Below, one piece after another: positions 9,827 to 18,412 of a stretch of DNA of 46,467 nucleotides; position 1 is the first letter of the stretch, and each line of letters begins with the position of its first letter. The notes below the pieces were generated by a model. It did no database searches, was not told the origin of the DNA, and saw nothing but the letters and a program-made list of their open reading frames with translations. A program made the translations under genes and the position numbers. Source of the DNA: Rhodocyclaceae bacterium (GTDB lineage: Bacteria; Pseudomonadota; Gammaproteobacteria; Burkholderiales; Rhodocyclaceae); assembly GCA_003963315.1 (NCBI GenBank), contig RXJP01000144.1:1-46467 (forward strand), given 5' to 3'.

Positions 9827-10332
9827 CCTTGGCCTTGACGCCGGCCTACGTTGCCCTGGGGGCCAACCTGGATGATCCCGTCGCCACTGTTATCGCCGCC
9901 CTGGAAGCCCTGAAGAACCTCTCCCACAGCCGCTTGGTGGCGACGTCTTCCCTCTATCGCACGGCGCCGGTGGGCCTCAAGGACCAACCGGACTTCATCA
10001 ACGCCGTGGCCGCCCTGGAAACCGAACTGACGCCCGCCGCGCTGCTGGAGGAGCTGTTCGCCATCGAGGCCCGCTTCGGCCGCCGCCGCTCGGTGCGCAA
10101 TGCGCCGCGCACCTTGGACCTGGACCTGCTGCTCCACGGCAACACCCGTTCCGACCATCCCGCCATCACCCTGCCCCACCCGCGCATGCATGAGCGGGCC
10201 TTCGTCCTCGCGCCCTTGGCGGAAATCGCTCCAGACCTGGCTATTCCCGGGCAGGGCGAGGTCAAGCAACTCCTGTCGGCCTGCGCCAGTCAGGCAATCT
10301 CTCGCCTGCCCGCCGCTACCGGGAACCCATGA
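9823..10332 (+). CDS. folK: 6-hydroxymethyl-7,8-dihydropterin pyrophosphokinase
   Basis: The 169-residue HPPK moves pyrophosphate from ATP to the pterin, a step of folate synthesis. Motifs: YVALGANLDDP near the start, SSLYRTAPVG, DFINAVAALET, then RTLDLDLLLHG (the metal-binding paired Asp) and LPHPRMHERAFVLAPLAEI. The only start that includes the first strand is a TTG at 9823; it lies five bases after an AGGAGAGG site (9811-9818) and inside the pcnB stop overlap. The rare start plus coupling suggests low, pcnB-linked expression. The stop overlaps the next gene by four bases (ATGA). Confidence 0.94.
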   Translation: MTLALTPAYVALGANLDDPVATVIAALEALKNLSHSRLVATSSLYRTAPVGLKDQPDFINAVAALETELTPAALLEELFAIEARFGRRRSVRNAPRTLDLDLLLHGNTRSDHPAITLPHPRMHERAFVLAPLAEIAPDLAIPGQGEVKQLLSACASQAISRLPAATGNP

Positions 10333-10685
10333 ACTTCTTCGGCGCCCTGCCGGTGATGTTGCAAACAGCCCTGCTGCTGGCGGCCTCCAACATCTTCATG
10401 ACCTTCGCCTGGTACGCCCACCTGAAGAACCTCAACGACCGGCCCTGGTGGATCGCCGCGCTGCTGTCCTGGGGTATCGCCCTGTTCGAATACCTGATCC
10501 AGGTACCCGCCAACCGCATCGGCAATACGGAACTCAACCTGGGACAACTCAAGGTCTTGCAGGAAGTCATCACCCTCACCGTATTCGTGCCTTTTGCCGT
10601 GTTCTATATGCAGCAACCCCTGAAGCTGGATTACCTGTGGGCCGGACTTTGCCTGCTTGGGGCGGTATATTTCATCTTCCGCTAA
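10329..10685 (+). CDS. DMT-superfamily membrane protein, DUF486
   Basis: A 118-residue protein with four membrane helices: MLQTALLLAASNIFMTFAWY, WIAALLSWGIALFEYLI, LQEVITLTVFVPFAVFYM and LWAGLCLLGAVYFIF. This is the half-size (EmrE-like) DMT layout. The segment QVPANRIG followed by LKVLQEVITL is typical of DUF486. Role unknown; small multidrug-transporter-like export is the structural analogy only. It overlaps folK by four bases and precedes panB by 24 bases, so it rides in the folate/pantothenate operon. Confidence 0.85.
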   Translation: MNFFGALPVMLQTALLLAASNIFMTFAWYAHLKNLNDRPWWIAALLSWGIALFEYLIQVPANRIGNTELNLGQLKVLQEVITLTVFVPFAVFYMQQPLKLDYLWAGLCLLGAVYFIFR

Positions 10686-10709
10686 ACCCATCCCCCTCAG
10701 AGAATCGCC

Positions 10710-11522
10710 GTGAGCTACTTGGAAAACAGCAAGCCCATCACCCTGCACGAGTTGCGCCGTCTTTATGCCGCGGGGGAAAAGATCGCCACCCTCACCGGCT
10801 ACGATGCCAGCTTCGCCGCCCTGCTGGAACGCAACGGCGTGGAAGTGATCCTGATCGGCGATTCCCTGGGCAATGTGCTGCAAGGACAAAGCTCCACCCT
10901 CCCGGTAACCATGGAGCAGATGGTCTACCACACCGAATGTGTGGTCCGCGGCAGCAAGCGCGCCTTCATCGCCGCCGACATGCCCTGGGGCAGCTATCAG
11001 GAAAGCCCGGCGCAGGCCCTGCGCAACGCCTCCCGACTGATGGCCGCCGGCGCCCAGATGGTCAAGCTGGAAGGCGGCGCGGTGATGGCGGAAACGGTGC
11101 ATTTCCTGGTGGAGCGGGGCATCCCGGTATGGGCCCATATCGGCCTTACGCCCCAGTCGGTGCACGCCCTGGGCGGTTATCGGGTGCAGGGCAAGGACGA
11201 AGCCGCCGCCCAGCGCATGAAGGACGACGCCCTGGCCCTGCAACAGGCCGGCGCCGCCATGCTGCTGATCGAAATGATTCCCGCCGCGCTGGGTACCGAG
11301 CTGACCCGACTGCTGTCCATTCCCACCATCGGCATCGGCGCGGGCCCCGGTTGTTCCGGCCAGGTGCTGGTGCTGCATGACATGCTGGGCATCTACCCGG
11401 GCAAGACCGCCCGTTTCGTGCGCAACTTCATGCAGGGCGCGGCAAGCATTGATGCCGCCGTGGCCGCCTATGTGGCTGCCGTGAAGGATGGGAGTTTCCC
11501 GGCCTTGGAACACTGCTACTGA
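10710..11522 (+). CDS. panB: ketopantoate hydroxymethyltransferase
   Basis: The 270-residue TIM-barrel enzyme transfers a hydroxymethyl group from methylene-THF to alpha-ketoisovalerate, the first committed step to pantothenate. Signatures: [29 protein letters not shown] (metal-binding Asp), [37 protein letters not shown], and [10 protein letters not shown] with the catalytic Glu. The start is GTG (giving MSYLENSK) after a CAGAGAAT stretch; no better ATG lies upstream. Followed by panC in the same orientation. Confidence 0.96.
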   Translation: MSYLENSKPITLHELRRLYAAGEKIATLTGYDASFAALLERNGVEVILIGDSLGNVLQGQSSTLPVTMEQMVYHTECVVRGSKRAFIAADMPWGSYQESPAQALRNASRLMAAGAQMVKLEGGAVMAETVHFLVERGIPVWAHIGLTPQSVHALGGYRVQGKDEAAAQRMKDDALALQQAGAAMLLIEMIPAALGTELTRLLSIPTIGIGAGPGCSGQVLVLHDMLGIYPGKTARFVRNFMQGAASIDAAVAAYVAAVKDGSFPALEHCY

Positions 11523-11577
11523 TTTTCCCATCGGCCCCGACTCTTCGTCCCCCGGGCCTCCCTTGCAGGACATTCCC

Positions 11578-12405
11578 ATGCAAATCCACGACACCATCGC
11601 CGGCCTGCGCGCCGCTCTCAAGAATGCCGGCCGCGTGGCCCTGGTACCCACCATGGGCAACCTCCACGAAGGCCACATTTCCCTGATGGAACAGGCCCGT
11701 AGCCATGGCGACGCCGTGGTGGCCAGCATTTTCGTCAATCGTCTGCAATTCCGTCCCGGGGAGGACTTTGAAAAGTATCCCCGCACCTTCCAGGCCGACT
11801 GCGACAAGCTGATCGCCGCAGGGGTGGACCACTTGTTCGCGCCCGTTGAAACCGAGATGTATCCGCGCCCCCAGGGCTATACCGTGGCGGTGCCCAAGGA
11901 GCAGGACGGCATTCTTGAAGGGGAGTTCCGACCCGGCCATTTCAACGGCATGGCCACGGTGGTGATGAAGCTTTTTCAGATCGTCCAGCCCGACACCGCC
12001 CTATTCGGCAAGAAGGATTACCAGCAGTTGATGGTTATTCGCAACATGGTGCAGGACCTCAATTTGCCCATCCATATCATCGGTGGCGAGACCATCCGTG
12101 CCGCCGACGGGCTTGCCCTTTCTTCCCGTAATGGTTATCTGAGCCCAGACCAGCGCAGGGAAGCGCCCCGTTTGTTTGAAACCTTAACTAAAGTAGTAGA
12201 TGCACTGCGCCATGGAAATATTGATTTCCCAGCACTGGAGCGGGATGCAGCGATACAGCTACGCAACAATCAATGGCAACCGGATTATGTTGCGATACGC
12301 AAAAAAAGTGATTTACAATTGCCGGCCGCTCACGATTCCGGCTTGGTGGTTCTGGCGGCTGCCCGACTTGGCAGCACACGCTTGATCGACAATCTGGAAG
12401 TTTAG
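11578..12405 (+). CDS. panC: pantothenate synthetase
   Basis: A 275-residue enzyme that joins pantoate and beta-alanine with ATP. It begins MQIHDTIAGLRAAL. It carries VALVPTMGNLHEGHISLM (HxGH-type nucleotide site), SIFVNRLQF, FNGMATVVMKLF, LFGKKDYQQL, and LALSSRNGYLSP (the KMSKS-like loop). A longer frame upstream is unlikely: it overlaps the end of panB and adds a Pro/Ser-rich run outside the family. The last fifth of the gene (about 12180-12340) is visibly richer in A+T than the rest, a local composition shift without loss of frame. Confidence 0.95.
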   Translation: MQIHDTIAGLRAALKNAGRVALVPTMGNLHEGHISLMEQARSHGDAVVASIFVNRLQFRPGEDFEKYPRTFQADCDKLIAAGVDHLFAPVETEMYPRPQGYTVAVPKEQDGILEGEFRPGHFNGMATVVMKLFQIVQPDTALFGKKDYQQLMVIRNMVQDLNLPIHIIGGETIRAADGLALSSRNGYLSPDQRREAPRLFETLTKVVDALRHGNIDFPALERDAAIQLRNNQWQPDYVAIRKKSDLQLPAAHDSGLVVLAAARLGSTRLIDNLEV

Positions 12406-12513
12406 GACACCGCGATGCGCTCAGGCCGGCGGTGATCCAGCAGCGTTTCCAACCCAGGGGTTAGCCGTTCCGCCCCGCAGAGATGGTCCTTTGCCTGAGA
12501 AGGAGAAAACTGA

Positions 12514-12897
12514 ATGCAACGCATGATGCTGAAGTCCAAGCTTCACCGTGTGACGGTTACCCAAGCCGAGCTGCACTACGAAGGCTCCTGTGCCATTGAT
12601 GAAGACCTGCTCGACGCGGCCGACATCAAAGAGTACCAACAGATCGAAATCTGGAATGTGAATAACGGCGCACGTTTCACCACTTACGCCATCAAGGGCG
12701 AACGGGGCAGCGGCACCATTTCCGTTAACGGCGCAGCCGCCCGCCAGGCCGCCCCCGGCGACTTGTTGATCATCGCCACCTTCGCCCTTTACAACGAAAT
12801 CGAACTGCAAAAGTTCGAACCCGACCTGGTCTATGTGGATGCCAAGAACCGCATCACCAGCCAGAAGAGCAAGATCCCAACCCAGGCCGCCGCCTGA
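12514..12897 (+). CDS. panD: aspartate 1-decarboxylase proenzyme
   Basis: A 127-residue PanD, which makes beta-alanine from aspartate. The self-cleavage site YEGSC puts Gly24-Ser25 in place; Ser25 becomes the pyruvoyl cofactor. Other family features are [33 protein letters not shown] and [16 protein letters not shown]. It is preceded by AAGGAG nine bases before the ATG. With panB and panC it completes an operon for pantothenate from ketoisovalerate and aspartate; panE would lie elsewhere. Confidence 0.96.
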   Translation: MQRMMLKSKLHRVTVTQAELHYEGSCAIDEDLLDAADIKEYQQIEIWNVNNGARFTTYAIKGERGSGTISVNGAAARQAAPGDLLIIATFALYNEIELQKFEPDLVYVDAKNRITSQKSKIPTQAAA

Positions 12898-12919
12898 GTC
12901 CTCGCACTGTTCCAAACGA

Positions 12920-12943
12920 CAAGGCCCGCAGATGCGGGCCTTG
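12920..12943. terminator. hairpin between the convergent panD and copA
   Basis: Perfect 11-bp arms around GA (CAAGGCCCGCA and TGCGGGCCTTG), followed by CCGTTTCTG on the plus strand. It lies 22 bases after panD and 25 bases beyond the copA stop on the other strand. Position and symmetry suit a bidirectional terminator, although the T-run is weak. Confidence 0.65.
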
Positions 12944-12968
12944 CCGTTTCTGTGGTTCGGTCAGCCCC

Positions 12969-15182
12969 TCACGGCTTCCAGCGGCGCAGCAGCAGGGAAT
13001 TACTCACCACCGACACCGAGCTCATGGCCATGGCCGCCCCGGCGATCACCGGATTGAGCATGCCGAAGGCGGCCAGGGGGATGCCCAGCACGTTGTAGAT
13101 GAAGGCGAAGAACAGGTTCTGCCGGATCTTTCCCAGGGTGGCCCGGGACAGGGAGATGGCATCGGCCACGCCATTCAGGTCGTTGCGCATCAGGGTCACG
13201 TCCGCCGCTTCCATGGCCACCTCCGAACCGGCGCCCATGGCAAAGCTGACATCGGCCGCGGCCAGGGCCGGGGCATCATTGATGCCGTCGCCGGCCATGC
13301 CGACGAATTTGCCCTCCCCGCGCAGCTTATCCACCGCGCCGGCCTTGTCGGCGGGCAGCACATTGGCCTCGAAGCGTTCCACTCCCGCCTGACGGGCAAT
13401 GGCGGCGGCCGTACCGGCGTTGTCGCCGGTGAGCATCACCACGGCCACACCCTGCTGCCGTAAACGGGCCACAGCCCGGCGGGAGGATTCCCGCAGCGGG
13501 TCGGCCACACCGATCAGGCCCAGGGCTGCGCCATTGCGGCTGACGGCCACCAGACTGCGTCCCGACGCTTGTAGTTCGGCCACCTGCCCGGCAGGCAGGG
13601 GCATCCCCTGGGCTTCCAGCCAAGCGGGGGACCCTGCCAGCACAAGCTGCCCATCCACCTCCCCACTCAGGCCGCGCCCGGCCACGGCCTGCACTTTAGT
13701 CGGCGTTGCCAAGACCAACCCGTCCCCCTTGGCCCGATCAACGATGGCTTGCGCCAACGGGTGGCCGGAGCCCTGCTCCAGGCTGGCGACCAGATGGAGC
13801 AGTTCCTGGGCCGACGCCCCGCCCAGGGCAATGAGGTCGGTAACAGCGGGCAGACCCTGGGTCAGGGTGCCGGTCTTGTCCACGGCCAGCACCTGGAGCT
13901 TTTCCGCCAGTTCCAGGGCCTCGGCATTGCGGATCAGCACCCCGGCCTTGGCCCCCAGCCCGGAGCCCACCATGATGGCGGTAGGCGTGGCGAGACCCAG
14001 GGCGCAGGGGCAGGCAATCACCAGCACGGCCACGGCGTTGATCAGGGCCTGGGCGAAATCCCCGGCCAGCAGCCACCAACCGAAGAAAGTGGCCAGGGCG
14101 ATGGCGCAGACCACGGGCACGAACACGGCGGCAATACGGTCCGCCAGGCGCTGCACCGGGGCCTTGGAGCCCTGGGCCTGCTCCACCAGGCGGATGATGC
14201 CCGCCAGCAGGGTATGGCCGCCCACGCCGGTGGCTTTGCAGCGGAGCAGGCCGTCGCCGTTCAGGGTGGCGGCGAACACCTTGCTCCCTGGCGCCTTGGC
14301 CACCGGCAGGCTTTCCCCGGTGAGCATGGCCTCATTGAGATGGGACGCGCCTTCCAGCACTTCGCCGTCCACCGGCACGCTTTCCCCTGGACGAACGACG
14401 AAGATATCGCCGGGGATCAGGGCAGCGACGGGCACTTCCTCCAGTTGCCCATCCCGCTCGATATGGGCGACTTGGGGCTGGAGCCGCACCAGGGCCTCTA
14501 TGGCCCCGGAGGTGCGGGCCTTGGCCCGGGCTTCGATGATCTTACCCAGCAGGATCAAGGTAATCACCGCCGTGGAGGCCTCGAAATACACGTGTTGCTG
14601 GTGCAGGCCCAGCACCGTCACCACGGCGCTGTAGAGCCAGGCCATGGAGGTGCCCAAGGCCACCAGCACATCCATGTTGCCGCTACCGGCGCGCAGGGAA
14701 TACCAAGCCCCCACGTAATAACGGCTGCCGATCCAGAACTGCACAGGGGTGGCCAGCGCCAGTTGCAGCCAGCGGGGAATAGGTTCGTGGCCCATGACGG
14801 CCATATCACCGCCGCCCAGGCCGAACATGAAGAACATCTGTCCCAGCAGGGGCAGGGACAACAGGGCCGAGATCAGGAAGGCGCGCCGTTCTTCGCGGTA
14901 GTAGGCCTCGCGCCGGGCTTTTTCCTCAGCCCGGCTGTTATCCGTGAGCAACAGGGCGTGATAACGGCCGCTGGCCTCCACCGCCGCCACCAAGGCCTCC
15001 GGTGTGACTTCGGCCGGACGGTAGCGGACATGGGCCTTCTCCGCGGCGAAATTCACCACCGCTTCCGTACCCGGCAGGGCGTTGAGGGTTTTTTCCACGA
15101 TGGCCGCACAGTTGGCGCAAGTCATGCCGGTCAGGGCCAGTTCGCAGGTCTGTAGCACGGGAGCGGAAACGGCGGCGGACAT
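12969..15182 (-). CDS. copA: copper-exporting P1B-type ATPase CopA
   Basis: The 737-residue pump has an N-terminal heavy-metal domain with GMTCANCA. The membrane CPC motif lies in IACPCALGLATPTA, the phosphorylation site is VDKTGTLTQG, the ATP-binding HP dipeptide is in GSGHPLAQA, and the hinge is GDGINDAPALAAADVSFAMG. The last helix has AMAMSSVSVVSNSLLL, the CopA-type Cu(I) signature, so the likely job is Cu(I) efflux from the cytosol. A TTG six codons upstream is possible, but the ATG at 15182 sits behind GGAGAG and is preferred. It is divergent from the MerR-family gene with a matching promoter in between, so copper induction is likely. It is distinct from the oxidase-assembly pump at 30748-33192. 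Confidence 0.94.
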   Translation of the reverse strand: MSAAVSAPVLQTCELALTGMTCANCAAIVEKTLNALPGTEAVVNFAAEKAHVRYRPAEVTPEALVAAVEASGRYHALLLTDNSRAEEKARREAYYREERRAFLISALLSLPLLGQMFFMFGLGGGDMAVMGHEPIPRWLQLALATPVQFWIGSRYYVGAWYSLRAGSGNMDVLVALGTSMAWLYSAVVTVLGLHQQHVYFEASTAVITLILLGKIIEARAKARTSGAIEALVRLQPQVAHIERDGQLEEVPVAALIPGDIFVVRPGESVPVDGEVLEGASHLNEAMLTGESLPVAKAPGSKVFAATLNGDGLLRCKATGVGGHTLLAGIIRLVEQAQGSKAPVQRLADRIAAVFVPVVCAIALATFFGWWLLAGDFAQALINAVAVLVIACPCALGLATPTAIMVGSGLGAKAGVLIRNAEALELAEKLQVLAVDKTGTLTQGLPAVTDLIALGGASAQELLHLVASLEQGSGHPLAQAIVDRAKGDGLVLATPTKVQAVAGRGLSGEVDGQLVLAGSPAWLEAQGMPLPAGQVAELQASGRSLVAVSRNGAALGLIGVADPLRESSRRAVARLRQQGVAVVMLTGDNAGTAAAIARQAGVERFEANVLPADKAGAVDKLRGEGKFVGMAGDGINDAPALAAADVSFAMGAGSEVAMEAADVTLMRNDLNGVADAISLSRATLGKIRQNLFFAFIYNVLGIPLAAFGMLNPVIAGAAMAMSSVSVVSNSLLLRRWKP

Positions 15183-15219
15183 AGGGCTCTCCAAGGACAA
15201 ACAGCAAGGAATGCAGCCA

Positions 15220-15250
15220 GTCTAAACTGCGTACCCTGGTACAGAGTCAA
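15220..15250 (-). promoter_or_regulatory. MerR-type promoter of copA
   Basis: On the minus strand a TTGACT -35 (15245-15250) and a TTAGAC -10 (15220-15225) are separated by exactly 19 bases. That over-long spacer is the mark of promoters activated by MerR-family DNA distortion. The spacer holds the dyad GTACC-AG-GGTAC, the expected operator. The -10 ends 38 bases before the copA start. Confidence 0.8.
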
Positions 15251-15261
15251 CAGGTTTAATC

Positions 15262-15687
15262 ATGCCCCCTCGTCCCAAGCCCATGACCATCGGCGCCCTG
15301 GCCAAAGCCAGCGGAGTAGGTATCGAAACCGTGCGCTTCTATCAACGCAAGGGATTGCTGGAAGTGCCCGCGGCGCCCCAGGGCTACCGCAGCTACGACG
15401 GCAGCCACATCGAGCGCCTGCGTTTCATCAAGCGGGCCCAGGGCATAGGCTTCACCCTGGAAGAAATCGCCGAACTGTTGAGTCTCAACGATAGCCGGGA
15501 CCACGCCACCGCCCGCGCCCTGGCGGGTGAGAAACTCGCCCGTATCGAGCAGCGCATCCAACAGCTGCACACCATGGCCGCCGCGCTTCGCCAGTTGGTG
15601 GACAATTGCCAGCATGGCGGGGAAGGCATGCCCTGCCCCATCATCCGCCTCTCTCTGGCGGACGATGGAAACCCACCGCACCTCTAG
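15262..15687 (+). CDS. MerR-family metal-responsive regulator
   Basis: A 141-residue protein with the MerR helix-turn-helix and wing (IGALAKASGVGIETVRFYQRKGLL, GYRSYDGSHIERLRFIKRAQGIGFTLEEIAELL) and a dimer helix (AGEKLARIEQRIQQLHTMAAALRQL). The C-terminal metal loop is NCQHGGEGMPCPII: two cysteines placed like MerR Cys117 and Cys126. The third MerR ligand, a Cys before the dimer helix, is absent; that stretch is LNDSRDHATARAL. The pair of Cys could bind Cu(I) as in CueR, fitting the divergent copA. Metal specificity is inference. Its stop shares a CTAG with the stop of the convergent stress-protein gene. Confidence 0.88.
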   Translation: MPPRPKPMTIGALAKASGVGIETVRFYQRKGLLEVPAAPQGYRSYDGSHIERLRFIKRAQGIGFTLEEIAELLSLNDSRDHATARALAGEKLARIEQRIQQLHTMAAALRQLVDNCQHGGEGMPCPIIRLSLADDGNPPHL

Positions 15688-16109
15688 CGGTTGAGCATGA
15701 CCGGGATGTGGGCCAAGTGCAGCACCTTGGCCGCCACCGACCCGAGCACTGCGCTGGCCACCGCACCGCGGCCGTGGCTGCCCATGCAGATCAAGCCGCA
15801 GCCCAATTCCCGGGCCTGGTGCACGATGACTTCCGCCGGATGACCGACGTGGATATGGGGGGTGCAGGGCAATCCCGCGGCCTCCAGCAGGCCCTGGGCC
15901 GGCGCCAGCACCGCTTCGCCTTCTTCCCGATAATGGCGATCCAGGGTGTCCTGGCTGACATGGGTCAGGGCCAACCCCACGGGAATGGGCGCATGGACGT
16001 GGAGCAGATGGATTTCCGGATGGCCGCGGAACCACTGCACATGCTCGACCAAACCCTGCACCGCCCGCAAAGAGGCTTCGGAACCGTCCACCGCCAGAAG
16101 AATTCTCAC
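15684..16109 (-). CDS. universal stress protein (UspA family)
   Basis: A 141-residue single UspA domain: N-terminal strand VRILLAVDGSEAS, ATP-binding GxxGHPAE-like region (HIHVGHPAEVIVHQA) and C-terminal GLICMGSHGRGAVASAVLGSVAAKVLHLAHIPVML. This contains the G-2x-G-9x-G(S) nucleotide loop. The start is a GTG at 16109 with AAAGGA seven bases ahead; longer frames upstream enter the neighbouring gene and are not family-like. It lies downstream of the SafE-like gene and hemN on the same strand, and such proteins often follow FNR-regulated respiratory genes. Cytosolic; precise role unknown. Confidence 0.9.
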   Translation of the reverse strand: MRILLAVDGSEASLRAVQGLVEHVQWFRGHPEIHLLHVHAPIPVGLALTHVSQDTLDRHYREEGEAVLAPAQGLLEAAGLPCTPHIHVGHPAEVIVHQARELGCGLICMGSHGRGAVASAVLGSVAAKVLHLAHIPVMLNR

Positions 16110-16128
16110 TGTGCATCCTTTCCCAAGA

Positions 16129-16833
16129 TCAAACGTAGCAGACCACTCCCTGCCACAGCATGCGTCCCAAATTGGGCGCATTGAACAAACCGAATACGCC
16201 GAAAGCCAGCACCAGCAGCCCCGATACCATGCGCACCGCAGGCGCCTGGGCAAAACGGCGAAAACGGGCCAGCAGTACGCCCGCCAGCAGCAGGTTGGGC
16301 AAGGTGCCCAGACCGAAGGCCAAGAGCGTACCCGCGCCCCGCAGCGCGGAGCCGCTCATGAGGGCGGTGGCCAACACGCTATAAACGAGGCCGCAGGGCA
16401 GGAACCCCCACAACAGCCCCAGGGGAAGGGCCTGGGCCACACCCCGCACCGGAAGAAAGCGCCGGGTCAGGGGCTGGATGCGGGACCAAAGCCATTGTCC
16501 GCCTTTCTCCACCGCGGCCAGGCCCCGGGTAAAGCCGATCAAATACAGCCCGAGGGCCACCAGCATCAGGTTGGCCGCCACGTACAACACCAGTTGAATG
16601 GGCAGCCAGCCGTTGAGTAACAGGCCGAAGCTGCCGATCAGTCCCATGACCGAGCCGGCCAGGGTGTAGCTGACGATGCGCCCGACGTTGTAGGCAAGGT
16701 GCAAGGACCAGGCGGGTTTGTGGCCGGGCAGTTGCACCGTGAGGGCGGAAACGATGCCGCCGCACATGCCGACGCAGTGGGTGCCCCCCAGCAAGCCGAT
16801 GAGGAACACCGCGAGAAAACCGGTATCAGGCAT
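16129..16833 (-). CDS. SafE/TauE-like membrane protein (cytochrome biogenesis region type)
   Basis: A 234-residue, six-helix membrane protein. Helix 1 carries LIGLLGGTHCVGMCGGI, with a His and two Cys. A symmetric motif occurs in LLWGFLPCGLVYSVLATAL. These Cys/Pro motifs mark the DsbD-like/UreH-like branch annotated as sulfite exporter TauE/SafE family. In many betaproteobacteria this gene lies beside ccoI/ccoS or hemN/fnr, as here, suggesting a part in copper or redox handling for cbb3 assembly. That role is inference from context. It precedes the universal stress gene by 19 bases. Confidence 0.85.
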   Translation of the reverse strand: MPDTGFLAVFLIGLLGGTHCVGMCGGIVSALTVQLPGHKPAWSLHLAYNVGRIVSYTLAGSVMGLIGSFGLLLNGWLPIQLVLYVAANLMLVALGLYLIGFTRGLAAVEKGGQWLWSRIQPLTRRFLPVRGVAQALPLGLLWGFLPCGLVYSVLATALMSGSALRGAGTLLAFGLGTLPNLLLAGVLLARFRRFAQAPAVRMVSGLLVLAFGVFGLFNAPNLGRMLWQGVVCYV

Positions 16834-16898
16834 GGAATGGGAAAGTCAGGAAAGGCATGGGGCAGGATTATCCCACCCCGACGCGGCACAGCCGCGCC

Positions 16899-18302
16899 TC
16901 AAATCACCTTGGAGTATTTGACCCGTTCCCGGTCATGGCGCAGGTAGCGGTCGAAGGCCATGGCGATGGCCCGCACCAGCATGCGCCCCTTGGGCAGAAC
17001 GGTGATCCACTGGTCGGTGATTTCCAGCAGCCCGGCTTCTTCCATTTCCCTCAGACTGGTTAATTCGGGGGCGAAATACTGGCGGAAGTTAATGAGATGA
17101 CCGATCTCAATGGACTCGATGGACAGCTCGAAATGGCACATGAGGGCCTGGATGATGGAACGGCGCAACAGGTCGTCCGCCGTCAACTCCAGGCCACGCA
17201 TGATGGGCAGCACGTCGCGGTCCAGGGCGTCGTAGTACTCCTCCAGGGTGCGGAAATTCTGGCTGTAGGTGGAACCCACCTTGCCGATGGAGGACACGCC
17301 GAAGGCCAGCAGATCGGCTTCAGCGTAAGTGGAATAGCCCTGGAAATTACGGTGCAGACGGCCCTGGCGCTGGGCCACGGCCAACTCGTCATCGGGCTTG
17401 GCGAAGTGGTCCATGCCGATGAAGACATAACCCGCCTCGGTCAGGCGACGGATGGCCAGTTGCAGGATTTGCAGCTTGGCATCGGCGGAGGGCAGGTCGG
17501 CTTCGTTGATGCGCCGCTGGGGCTTGAAGTGGCCGGGCAGGTGGGCGTAGTTGTAGATGGAGAGCCGATCCGGGGAAAGCTTGAGGACTTCGTCGATGGT
17601 GCGGTTGAAGCTGATGACGTTTTGCTTGGGCAGGCCGTAGATCAGGTCCACCGAAATGGATTTGAAGCCGAACTCCCGCGCCGCATCGATGACCAGCTTG
17701 GTTTCTTCCAAGGTCTGGATGCGATTCACCGCCGCCTGCACCGCCGGCTCGAAATCCTGCACGCCGACGCTCATGCGGTTGAAGCCCTGCTCCGCCAACA
17801 AGCGCACGTTTTCCCGATCCACCTTGCGCGGGTCCACTTCGATGGAATACTCGCCATTGGGCAGCAGATTGAAGTGGCTGCGGATCAGGTCCATCAACTG
17901 GATGGTTTCCTCCCGGGCCAGGAAGGTGGGGGTACCGCCGCCCCAATGCAGTTGCACCACATCCCGGGGGCCGCCCAAGGCAGCCGTTTGCAGGGCGAAC
18001 TCCTTACCCAGGTATTCGATGTACTTGGCGGAGCGGGAATGATCCTTGGTGATGATCTTGTTGCAGCCGCAGTAGTAGCAGATCGTATTGCAGAAGGGGA
18101 TGTGCACGTATAATGACAACGGACGACTTACCGCGCCGACGCCGCCCACAGCACGGCGGCCAAGCCAGGACTTGTAGGCTTCCGCATCGAAAGCCTCCAC
18201 GAACCGGTCGGCGGTGGGGTAAGAGGTGTAACGGGGCCCGCTGACATCGAAGCGTCGGATGATCTGCGGGTCGAAAATAAAATCCTGAAATGTGCTCTGC
18301 AT
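16899..18302 (-). CDS. hemN: oxygen-independent coproporphyrinogen III oxidase
   Basis: The 467-residue radical-SAM enzyme makes protoporphyrinogen IX without oxygen. The cluster motif is HIPFCNTICYYCGCNK (CxxxCxxC plus one more Cys), preceded by GPRYTSYPTADRF, the HemN N-terminus. Then come LHWGGGTPTF, SIEVDPR, MSVGVQDFEPAVQAAVNR and VDLIYGLPKQ, all typical. True HemN rather than HemW is supported by the long N-terminal part, the full length and the C-terminal HemN domain (QALMCHFEL). The divergent neighbour is fnr, with an FNR site in the intergenic region, so anaerobic induction is likely. Confidence 0.96.
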   Translation of the reverse strand: MQSTFQDFIFDPQIIRRFDVSGPRYTSYPTADRFVEAFDAEAYKSWLGRRAVGGVGAVSRPLSLYVHIPFCNTICYYCGCNKIITKDHSRSAKYIEYLGKEFALQTAALGGPRDVVQLHWGGGTPTFLAREETIQLMDLIRSHFNLLPNGEYSIEVDPRKVDRENVRLLAEQGFNRMSVGVQDFEPAVQAAVNRIQTLEETKLVIDAAREFGFKSISVDLIYGLPKQNVISFNRTIDEVLKLSPDRLSIYNYAHLPGHFKPQRRINEADLPSADAKLQILQLAIRRLTEAGYVFIGMDHFAKPDDELAVAQRQGRLHRNFQGYSTYAEADLLAFGVSSIGKVGSTYSQNFRTLEEYYDALDRDVLPIMRGLELTADDLLRRSIIQALMCHFELSIESIEIGHLINFRQYFAPELTSLREMEEAGLLEITDQWITVLPKGRMLVRAIAMAFDRYLRHDRERVKYSKVI

Positions 18303-18352
18303 GGGCCCTATCCTGCGAGTGCATACGATGCCTGAACGGCACGGAAGTCACT

Positions 18353-18366
18353 TTGACCCAGATCAA
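18353..18366. promoter_or_regulatory. FNR box between hemN and fnr
   Basis: TTGAC-CCAG-ATCAA matches the FNR consensus TTGAT-N4-ATCAA with one change. Its centre lies about 57 bases upstream of the hemN start and about 54 bases upstream of the proposed fnr start. It could serve hemN activation, fnr autoregulation or both. Unlike the two boxes near ccoN, no good -10 sits 21 bases away on either strand. Confidence 0.75.
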
Positions 18367-18412
18367 ACGACAGCCGAACCCCAAGAATTGTGGCGAAGCC
18401 AAGGTTATTCCT

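Noticed and set aside
18290..18412. An FNR start at 18290
   Set aside because: It would put the FNR box inside the coding sequence and add about 40 residues, including extra cysteines, not seen in the family.
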